DNA of 64,000 bases from Distichodus sexfasciatus (taxonomy: Eukaryota; Chordata; Actinopteri; Characiformes; Distichodontidae). Both the position numbers and the translations under genes were made by a program. The stretch lies in the NCBI GenBank assembly GCA_032718565.1, contig JAVGVS010000860.1:1-64000 (forward strand), in the 5' to 3' direction. Positions 56,297 to 64,000 of this stretch are shown piece after piece (the first letter of the stretch is position 1; every line of letters begins with the position of its first letter). The notes under the pieces were generated by a model, which was given only the letters and a program-made list of their open reading frames with translations, was not told the origin of the DNA and made no database searches.

Positions 56297-56330
56297 TGCG
56301 TCAATAGCTCAGTTGGTAGAGGATTCTGTG
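56297..56330 (+). pseudogene. 5' half of a tRNA-like gene
   Basis: CGTCAATAGCTCAGTTGGTA with GAG is an A box and D arm, but no anticodon arm or T arm follows. The isotype cannot be decided; Tyr is one option. Confidence 0.45.
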
Positions 56331-56339
56331 ACATCACAT

Positions 56340-57087
56340 GCCTGGCACACACCCACACCGCCGCTCTGGCACCAGGACAAGTGTTGTTTAAGCAACAGGA
56401 CCAGCTGCTATTTACAAACACTGCCCCAGAGCCCCACCCCTAACAATGCATGGCTGGAGCAACATTACCACCTCATCACATCTTATCACAGAGAGAAGAA
56501 AAGCAGATGCTAAAGAGCCACATGCGGTCAGTGAGTGACATGCAATACCCACGCCTGCACCCCGACCACTAATGATTTATGCTTTCCCCCGATCTCGCAC
56601 TCTCTCTCCTTTGACTCACCAGAGAAACACATGGAGCTGCCCTGAGGTCACAACGACAGAGTTTTCCGGGACTTTCTTTCCCACAGACTTCCCCCTCACT
56701 GCATAATACAATAAAAAGGAGCCCCTCTGGCTCATGTTTGTAAGATCCCAGCTCATGTGTTTGCACATTTATTGCACGGTAACCCACCACACTGGTGGAG
56801 GATGCGGGCATAGGTTTCTGTGGATTTTTTGTGATAGCATGAGCGAGTCACTGCCCACTACTAAGGCCATTTGTACATTTCTCCCATTTTGCAATCAATT
56901 TTGCGGGTCCGGGTTAAGCTGAGCTGACGCAATGGCGCAATTTGACATGACTCATATCGCTCGATTTATCACCGCACAAATGATGGAACTAACCAAAAAT
57001 ACTGCTCAACTATCAACTGAGGAAGTAAGACAAAGGATGGAATCTGCTTCTCAGATGCCCCTTATGGAAGAGCAAAGTATGGCAAAA
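56340..57087 (+). mobile_element. Unclassified insertion abutting the second Lys unit
   Basis: The segment ends exactly where the 57088 copy of the Lys unit starts. It has an AATAAAAAGG signal near 56711 and then an open 55-codon stretch (MAQFDMTHIARFITAQMM..., 56931-57098) with a gag-like helical look. It may be an LTR plus the start of a gag-like frame; no proof. Confidence 0.3.
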
Positions 57088-57531
57088 AGTTGTCCTTGAT
57101 GCTAATGAACTACAGGGCTTTAGAGTTGGGAAAGATGACAAAATGGATAGTGAAAGAGATGGACAGAACAAATGGTGAAGATGGGCTGAGTGATTGTCCA
57201 AGTGATATCAATAAGCTGTAGGCAGTGATAATCTAACATGCATTATTCTGCCGTGGCATTGGTTGTCTTGACTGCCTCTTAGAAACACAACTCATTTTCA
57301 TCATGCTGAGGGTTAGGAAATGGAAACACTTGTACAACCTCAGAGGCTCCTCGTTTGCAGGCTAACTCAGTCGGCAGAGCGTGAGACTGTTAATCTAAGG
57401 GTCGTGGGTTTGAGCCTCATGTTGGGCGTTATGCTTTATTCCTATGGAAAAAATTCAGGTGCTGAACTTTTCTTGTTTCATGCCATCATACAGTAGGCAC
57501 CATAAAAGACAGCAGATGAGTCCAAAACCTT
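57088..57531 (+). repeat. tRNA-Lys-like unit, copy 2
   Basis: Second copy of the unit at 54711-55161. Its tRNA-like core carries an anticodon change. Confidence 0.85.
57357..57428 (+). tRNA. tRNA-Lys-derived pseudogene with anticodon GTT
   Basis: The backbone is that of tRNA-Lys (AACTCAGTCGGCAGAGCGTG and the GTTGGGCG end) but the anticodon at 57389-57391 reads GTT (Asn) instead of CTT. The T arm (GTGGGTTTGAGCCTCAT) still pairs partly. The acceptor 5' strand has lost a base (GCAGGC), so it is probably non-functional. Confidence 0.65.
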
Positions 57532-57534
57532 TTG

Positions 57535-58030
57535 TCTGGGAAAGCGCAGTTGGCATATTATGACTTTCTGGTGAGGGATGCTAATTCATACCCCTCTTTA
57601 AAATCTGTTTGGCTGTAACATCCGGGCAGGTGGCCAACGAGTCCCAATGGAAATTTAATCTCTCCGAGTCTCACCAGGCTCAGGTTGCGCGCATATTGCT
57701 TTTGGCTTGTTGCTGGCTCTGCCCGTCAGAGCAAACTGCGAGCGAGGTGGTGGAGCAGGTTGTGGTTGACGGCTCGTTCGAGCCCTCCCATAGGCCACAC
57801 AAGTGGCAGTCAGGCAGTTGGCTCCAAAACACTCCAGGAGCTTGTGGAGCATGCCAAAAGGGTGAATACTGCGCACCGCCACACGCAGCCCAAGTCGGAG
57901 GGAAGCCTGCTCCTTCGCATGGGAGCGGGCTGCGGAGCGGCCAACTATGACAGGGTCTTGACCCGAGGAGTACCGACGGCAATACCCCCAGGATGAACCT
58001 ATGCCTACAGGCCCGGGAGTAAGATTGCTG
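57535..58030 (+). other. GC-rich coding-like insert of unknown origin
   Basis: This sharply bounded GC-rich block lies between AT-rich tRNA spacers. Open frames exist in several phases on both strands, so no product can be chosen. One plus-strand phase (57685-57996) contains VGSKTLQELVEHAKRVNTAH and looks gag-like, without a diagnostic motif. Confidence 0.3.
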
Positions 58031-59028
58031 AGCGCCAGACCCAAGACGTTTATAGCTGGATGTTACATGGAAATGGAATTGGAATGGAAATTGTTCTTTT
58101 AGGTAACTGTAGTTTTCTGCTTTAAATTGAGCTAAATGGTAGTGGCTAAAGGTCTAATTATCCAAAGAAATAAAGGTATCTGGTTAAATCCCATGTTTTG
58201 GCAGTTGAAGAGAATGTTTTAATTCTACAATGAATCTTCAGGAGTAAGAATGACTCCAACTAAGCAGGTAAGTGAAGAGAGAAGGACACTAAATGGCACA
58301 GTAACATTAGGGGCTTGGTTGCTGTTTTATGCATCCAATTATGGGCAAAAGTATAAACAAACATAGTTAAATGAACTTGTCAACATTTAAGGCTCAAGAC
58401 TACAAAATAAAATCAAGGGCTTCAATGTTAAAAAAAAACCCAAATCTAATTATTCTTTTTCATAATACAAAGTATGTTGTTTAAAGCTATGTTTCTGCTT
58501 TACAGGTGTCTTTATCTTGTTTTTATGTTGATCATATTTTCTACAGAGAGAAGCATAATTTTCATATCATCTACATGATTTTTAAAACCCAGCAAAATTC
58601 TGCAACATGATTGACACAGCCATAACAGACCCTTCCAATTCTACGATCATACAAGTTGTGTGTATCATCATATGTAGTGTGTTAGGGAGCCTATTCCATC
58701 AAATAGCAGTAAGATCAAATCAGTTACTGTATTTATGAGTTTTACCAATAATTTTACTATATATGTATTAATTACAAAGTTTGTGTGGAGTATTTCCACC
58801 AACAATCAGCTTTACATGCTAGAAAAATATTAGGAGCTTTGCAACTTACAACATAATTTTGGTATTGTAATAAAATTTGAATTTAAAAAAATCTTTCTTT
58901 TTTTTAATTTACCAACTTAAAGAAAACACAACAGTCCTAAATAAACCCAGTGTACTTTTTTCTGACTCTGGACCAGGTTCAGGAGCCATATGGGAAATCT
59001 CTTCATTTGGGAGGTTCCAACAGGCACA
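58031..59028. other. Spacer of the tRNA-Gln-like array
   Basis: AT-rich. The last 300 bp (TTAGGAGCTTTGCAACTTAC and neighbours near 58830) are repeated in the spacer near 59970, offset about 1.15 kb, showing a tandem origin. Confidence 0.6.
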
Positions 59029-59096
59029 GTAGGTTGTAATGGTTATCACTCTGAATTAAGCCTTCAGTGATCTGACTTCAAATCTCAGTGGAAGCT
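59029..59096 (+). pseudogene. tRNA-Gln pseudogene 1
   Basis: The D arm (TTGTAATGGTTATCAC) and T arm (TTCAAATCTCAGTGGAAG) are recognisable. The anticodon loop is rearranged and the acceptor head has a 15-bp insertion. Confidence 0.65.
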
Positions 59097-59305
59097 GAAC
59101 TTTATATGTTATTTAAGGCAGTTGGGAATGTGATTAAGCTGATTTTTGCCAAAGCACAAGTAAATGTGATTTCTGTCTTTAGACAAAAAATCTGCAAACA
59201 CAAGTGACCAAAAGATTTAATAACGTTGCAAGATTTGACATTACAATTCCAGAGGAAAAACTTTTAAAGTGGAAATCTAATTTTATTTACTATAATGCTA
59301 TGGAT

Positions 59306-59377
59306 GGTTCCGTGGTGTAATTGTCAGTATTCTGGAGTCTGAATTCAGCGAGCCAAGATCAACTCTTGCTGGATCTT
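59306..59377 (+). pseudogene. tRNA-Gln (CTG) pseudogene 2
   Basis: GGTTCCGTGGTGTAATTGTC has the A box but the B box (AGATCAACT) is destroyed. The anticodon CTG (59339-59341) is preserved. Confidence 0.7.
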
Positions 59378-60200
59378 TGGCTGTTATTAAAAGAAGATTT
59401 GAATGCTATTGTCAAATCGTCACGAAAAAACAACTCTCTATTTTCTGATTCACCACATATAAATTGGAAGAGAACCCTACATTTAGGGTTCAAGATAGCA
59501 CATTTCTGAAAAAAAATTAATTCATCTAAAACATTAAAACAAAATTCTACTGTTTAAGTTATCAAAAATTTGATTAGTATGAACATTTGATTCCAACTTC
59601 CCAATGTTTCGCATCTAAGTCTCGAAGGTCCAGAGTAAGGCGAACTTGGCTTGTAAGTGAGAAAGATCGCCATAAACTCATTCCTCTTCTTCACCACAAA
59701 GCTGGAACTCTGATACATGGCCCAGGAAGGAAAATAAAAGACAAGAAATGCTCCAGAACCAAAAGTAATACCACCCTATCTAAACCATGCTTACTACTGC
59801 CAGATTTACTAGGAGTATTTGTGTGCCATCGTTAAATCTGTAATTCCTAATTTTGGCCACAAGAAACACACCACTGTCAAAGGCACATTAATTTAATTAA
59901 TTCATAAATATATTAATTAAAAAGTATGTGCCAAGTATTTTCATCAATTATCAACTTTGAACTTTAGAAAAATATTGGGAGCTTTGCAATTCATGACATT
60001 ACGATGCTTGGCATTCACAAAAAAAAAAAAAAAACATTTAATATCAAATTTGTTTCATTATTTACTAGCAAAAAGAAATAGTAACAGTCCTCAATAAACC
60101 CATTGTACTTTCTCCAATACTTTCTCTTTACTATAAAATTCAGAGCTCCAAAATTTAAACATTCTGAACCAGGTTTAGGTGGTTTAGGGGGTTTCAGTGG
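59378..60200. other. Spacer of the tRNA-Gln-like array
   Basis: AT-rich spacer homologous in part to the spacer before 59029. No other feature. Confidence 0.6.
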
Positions 60201-60272
60201 AGTTCCATGGTGTAATGGTTAGCACTCTAGACTTTGAATGCAGTGATCTGAGTTCAAGTCTTGGTGGAACCT
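60201..60272 (+). tRNA. tRNA-Gln (TTG)-like, doubtful
   Basis: 72 nt with a good A box (TGGTGTAATGGTTAGCAC) and B box (GAGTTCAAGTC) and a mostly paired acceptor (GTTCCA with TGGAAC). The anticodon at 60234-60236 is TTG. Two mismatches in the anticodon stem (CTAGA against TGCAG) and an A at position 1 argue against full function. Confidence 0.65.
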
Positions 60273-60738
60273 GAGCTGTACTTTGTTTTAAAGTAGTTGG
60301 GTTAAATTGCTGTCAAATCACATTTTCCCCACATCTAAATTTCCAATATATGTGGATATTGACAAAATGTATAAGTTAAGATAGAAAATACATATGCAAA
60401 CTTATATGACCAAAAGTATTTTGAACTTTGCAGGATGTGATGTCACAATTGCAAGTTAAATTAATAAAAAACCATGTAAAATGGTATTCACTTTTTTTTA
60501 TTTGCTAACCTTCTGTCATAGTCCTAATTTAACCCGATGGTTTTTTTTTTTTTTTTTTGAAGCCAGTAAATTCTGCCACAATCCTAATTTAACCCAATGT
60601 TTTTTTTGTTTGGTTTTTTTTTTTTTTTTCCCGGAAGCCATTATATTCAGGATTCACATTCCAGATGTATGTGTAAGAGTATGTTTATGTTGTAAATATT
60701 CTGAACCAGGTTCAGGAGCACTAGCTACATGGCAGTAG

Positions 60739-60810
60739 GGTTCCATGGTGTAATGATTAGCACTCTGCAGTTTGAATCCAGCAATCCGAGTTCAAATCTC
60801 AGTGGAACCT
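60739..60810 (+). tRNA. tRNA-Gln (TTG)-like, best Gln copy
   Basis: 72 nt; the acceptor GGTTCCA pairs with TGGAACC. The A box (TGGTGTAATGATTAGCAC) and B box (GAGTTCAAATC) are close to consensus, and the anticodon at 60772-60774 is TTG. The anticodon stem has one C-C mismatch and position 32 is G rather than C, so function is uncertain. Confidence 0.7.
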
Positions 60811-61326
60811 AGCTATTGGCTCTTGTTAAAGTTGGATGTAATCATGATTTAGTCAAGAAATCACCAAAACATGAATCACCATTTTCATATTTACCACATA
60901 TAATGCCCAGAACATTTTATCATTTTGATCAAATTATATATTTAAGATTGCAAATTTCAAAATGGAGCAATATTAGGTTACACACCAAGACAAACATCTA
61001 CAGTGTATGTTTTCAAAAAAATTGTTTAAGGCAAACAATTGATTCTAACTCAATGTTTCACATTTAAGTCTTGAGCTTTCCACCATTTTATTTCTTTCTA
61101 CAGTATTTTAAAAGAATTAAGAATTATGGGAATTATGAGCTTATAAAACCAAAATGTTTTAGTTGTGAAAGCCTTAAACTGAACACCTAAAGGTGCACAT
61201 TTTTATTGGGACGTGATTTGTATGAAGCTGTACACATGTCATTTTTCCCAAGTACAAGTCAATGCTCAAGTCTCTAATGACTGAAATGAATTTCCCTCGT
61301 CGGCATTCCATCGGGTTTACATAACA
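60811..61326. other. AT-rich intergenic sequence
   Basis: Nothing recognised beyond similarity of its first 200 bp to the post-tRNA spacers at 59378 and 60273. Confidence 0.5.
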
Positions 61327-61521
61327 CTGCATTGCTTTATGTCATGAATTGAAAGCATGCACTATACTGTCATTTTATTATACACTACAGATTCAAAACT
61401 GACCAGAGCATGGTCATGTAAGAGCGCTATTTCAATGCAATGTGAAGAAACACGATGAAAGCTTTGAAACCGATAAATGTATTTTAAAATATATTTGTGT
61501 GCTTTTGTGTTCTATAGGACA
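61327..61521 (+). repeat. Direct repeat, left copy
   Basis: About 195 bp starting CTGCATTGCTTTATGTCATG are repeated at 63804 to the window end (offset 2477) with roughly a dozen small differences. Confidence 0.92.
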
Positions 61522-61744
61522 GGACACAGCATGGTCAGTGGTGTTTTGATATCTGTGACTGCACACATGTATGAATTTGTGCATAATATCAAGGTAGACA
61601 ATTAGACAAAGGCAACACCTGAGCGTATTCAGTAAAAGGGAATAAAAATAAAAACCTTGCATAAAAATAGAGTACTAGTGTATTTCTGTTTTCAGTGTTT
61701 GTATGCAGTAGTTACTCCACTGTAGTGTCAGGGGTAGCCAGTTC

Positions 61745-62160
61745 CATTGACTGTAGTAGCTGCAGCAATCATGACGCTAGTGCAGTGCTCTCCACTTCGC
61801 ACCCACCCGGACTGTGAACTGACTTTGTTGCACCTCTGCACTTTACACATCACTCTCTTTCTTATGCACACACTGTTATTCAGACAATCTCATTCATGTT
61901 GCAATAAAGCTGTCTCAGGAAAAAACAAAATGTTTAAGAATAATGTTTATGTTTACAAACTGTATAGTATTGACACTCCAATCTGCTGCTAATCTGGCAT
62001 ACATTTAATGGCAGATAGTCAAAAATAGTGTTCTTCTCTGGACTGCTGCTACAAATATTTGCTGTTATTTTGCACAATTTTTACACTGCTGCTACATATT
62101 TGCACAACTATTGAACATTGAACCTACATATTACTTGTCACCTTCCAGGTTGTAACCTTC
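61745..62160 (+). mobile_element. L2-type LINE family A 3' UTR fragment
   Basis: Matches the family-A 3' region (GACTGTGAACTGACTTTG, CACCTCTGCACTTTACACAT, AAGAATAATGTTTATGTTTA) seen reversed at 12190-12370. It has no coding sequence. Confidence 0.7.
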
Positions 62161-62317
62161 TAACTAACTTCATCCCCAAAAATTATTGAAAGTATTGCAC
62201 AGACTCTAGTCCTCCACTGCTGTTACAATATCTGCGCATACTTGATCCAACTTGAATGTTAGTAAGGCTTTTTAAGAGATAGAGTTTAATTAATTTACTG
62301 TCTGTATAAATTTTTTC

Positions 62318-62516
62318 TGTCATGGCCTCCCCTATGGACTTTACTGGGCTGTAGAAGTCCATCATGTTTGGTGTATTCTGTTCAGTGTTTTGTGTGTTCT
62401 GTATTAATCCTTGTGTATGTTTCTGTCTATTTCTGTTTCATCCTGTATGTTTTTTTGATTAAATGGCTTGCTTAAGCCAGCCTCGCCTCATGTCATGCGA
62501 CACCTGCATCGTGACA
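62318..62516 (+). mobile_element. LTR of decapeptide-repeat element B (short form)
   Basis: 199 bp from TGTCATGGCCTCC to GCATCGTGACA. The last 50 bp match the end of the LTR at 10290-10713 (TAAA.GGCTTGC, CCTCTTGTCATG-like, TGACAGATGGAC across the junction). It looks internally deleted relative to copy A. Confidence 0.6.
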
Positions 62517-62764
62517 GATGGACCAACCAACCCCAGAGGTCACGCAGGCTTCTCCCCGATCGAGTTGAGGGGATACCTTGCGTTGGCATATGAGGAAGGC
62601 CTCCCCCCGCCGTCACTGGACTCTGGACCACGGGGGAAGAGGAGGAAGCAGGGAAGAAGGGCTCCAGTTGCGCAGACCTTCAACCCATGGGGGTCTCATT
62701 CACTCGGGTGATCCCCCGGCTCCTCCTCCTCAGACCCTCCTGGTAGGCTTCCTCTCCAGTGATG

Positions 62765-62945
62765 CCCCCTGCGACTCCACCCACTTGACTCCTGGCTCCA
62801 CCCCTGACTCTGCCCATGTGACTCCTGGCTCCGCCCCTGACTCTGCCCACGTGACTCCTGGCTCCGCCCTGACTCCGCCCACTTGACTCTTGGCTCCGCC
62901 GCTGACTCCGCCCACTTGACTCCTGGCTCCGCCCATCAGCTCAAC
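62765..62945 (+). repeat. 33-bp coding minisatellite
   Basis: About five units of CCACTTGACTCCTGGCTCCG plus CCCCTGACTCTGC read (P)DSAHVTPGSAP in the plus frame. Element A carries a decayed version at about 11165-11270. Confidence 0.85.
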
Positions 62946-63599
62946 CCCGCCAGCTCCTGGCTCCGCCTTTGGCTTCCAGCCCACTTGACTCCTGGCTCTC
63001 TGATTCCACCCCCTCTGCCCCTGACTTTCCACACAGTGTTTCCTCTCTATGTGCCATCATTGGCGTCCTTCTCACTCAGCCCCTTCCCGTTTTCACGCCG
63101 CCACCACTGTTTCGCCCTCTGCCGGCCTATACGCTGCCCTCACTGGCCCTGACTCCCTCACCAGCCCCTATCGTTATGGCTGATCTCATTTTCAAGCCCA
63201 GGTTGCCTCCTCTCATCCCCCAACTCTGTTCACCTGACTTGACCTTTCCTGACATCCACATCCCCTGGCTGTTCCCAAAGGAGTCTAACCAGCAGGAGCC
63301 CGCTGCCGGGGACTTGCAGCCCAGGCTCACTGCAGGGAGGCCTTGGCCAGAGCCGCTGCCGGGGGCCTTGCAGCCTCGGCTGCCTGCTGCGAGGCCTTGC
63401 AGCGCGCCTGCGCTGGGTGCCACGCGGCTATACCCGCGCCAGGCGCCCACAGCGTCTGTAGGTGCCCACGCAACCCACGTCTGCGCCGGGCTTTCCACGC
63501 AACCCAGCTGCGCCGGAGGTACCCATGCAGCTCTCGTCTGCACCGGGCACCGCGCAGCCAAGGTCCATGCAGGGTCAAGCCGGCATTACACCACTCCTT

Positions 63600-63803
63600 G
63601 AAAAGGCGCTCAGCCGTGCCTGCTCCTGAAAGGCCGTTAAGCCTGTGCCTGCTGTTCGAGAGGCCGCTCAGCCCATGCCTGCTGTTCGAAAGGCTGCTCA
63701 GCCCGTGCCTGCTGTTCGAGAGGCCGCTCAGACGTGCTTGCAGTTCGAGAGGCTGCTCAGCCCGTGCCTGCTCCTTGAGAGGCCGCTCAGCCCGTGCCTG
63801 CTC
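63600..63803 (+). repeat. 30-bp coding minisatellite (decapeptide repeat)
   Basis: Six to seven units of GAGGCCGCTCAGCCCGTGCC plus TGCTGTTCGA read REAAQPVPAV. They are homologous in frame and register to the REALQPVSAS array of element A. Confidence 0.85.
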
Positions 63804-64000
63804 CTGCATTGCTTTATGTCATGAATTGAAAGCATGCACTATACTGTCATTTATTATACACTACAGATTCAAAATTGACCCAGAGCATGGTCATGTAAAA
63901 CACTATTTCAATGCAATGTGAAGAAACGATAAGCTTTAGAAACGATAAATGTATTTTTGAAATATATTTGTGTGCTTTTTGTGTGTTCTATAGGACAGGT
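63804..64000 (+). repeat. Direct repeat, right copy (continues beyond the window)
   Basis: Near-copy of 61327-61521. It begins directly after the last unit of the decapeptide array. Confidence 0.92.

Larger units (their letters stand above)
62517..63803 (+). mobile_element. Element B internal region: proline-rich, repeat-coding relic
   Basis: Block 1 begins MDQPTPEVTQASPRSS after the LTR (compare MDRPTIEVKQAS in A). Block 2 has PDSAHVTPGSA-type repeats (62765-62930). Block 3 is a decapeptide array reading REAAQPVPAV (about 63600-63803), preceded by GC-rich diverged units from 63300. The frame is broken many times. The ORF order equals element A. No pol motifs. Confidence 0.6.

Overview
The window is vertebrate and almost certainly from a ray-finned (teleost) fish. 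The evidence is a fish-type NLR-C/B30.2 gene, Tc1-like transposons, fish L2-type and L1/Tx1-type LINEs, tRNA-derived SINEs, a Ty3/gypsy relic with integrase ahead of reverse transcriptase (the Gmr1 order), and very high repeat content. I cannot name the species.

One host gene can be followed across bases 1-40883 on the minus strand, and it is the main discovery. Its exons run signal peptide (40762-40883), Ig V-set (39661-40017), transmembrane segment (39292-39381), the short NLR segment that normally sits between the NACHT region and the LRRs (38534-38699), five intact 174-bp leucine-rich-repeat exons (33524, 33224, 9599, 7660 and 6707), one broken LRR exon (19453), a small linker exon (532-578) and a B30.2 (PRY-SPRY) exon cut by the left edge. 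All intact exons have usable splice sites and matching phases (1-1-1-2-2-2-2-2-2-1). They therefore read as one frame of at least 679 codons: a predicted surface receptor with a butyrophilin-like Ig head and a cytoplasmic LRR-B30.2 tail, with no NACHT domain. I know of no described family with this architecture.

The introns are filled with transposable elements, many nested. Bases 600-4735 hold a Gmr1-like gypsy relic split by a Tc1 element that itself carries two insertions. Next come a solo LTR with a perfect target duplication and a SINE (5.5-6.3 kb), a hAT-like element (8-9.5 kb), and an LTR element encoding a decapeptide tandem repeat (10.3-11.9 kb). L2-type LINE debris fills 11.9-17.4 kb and LTRs lie at 17.9-19.4 kb. 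A Tc1 at 19.8-29.1 kb is opened by an 8-kb TIR element, which is itself opened by a minisatellite-rich element. A Tc1 with an intact transposase lies at 31-32.6 kb, and a decayed LINE with a solo LTR inside at 35-38.4 kb.

Upstream of the gene, 41-64 kb has no recognisable protein-coding host gene. It holds a 178-bp satellite (42.8-44.3 kb), a second copy of the 5.5-kb solo LTR (44.6 kb), an inverted copy of a 34-kb repeat (45.7-47 kb), and an L1/Tx1 LINE (47.1-54.6 kb) split by an almost complete L2-type LINE. Beyond these lie decayed tandem arrays of tRNA-like genes (Lys, Asn and Gln; 55-60.8 kb) and a second decapeptide-repeat element (62.3-63.8 kb) next to a direct repeat that starts at 61327 and 63804.

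Several reading-frame breaks are single-base indels, so some may be assembly errors rather than true mutations.
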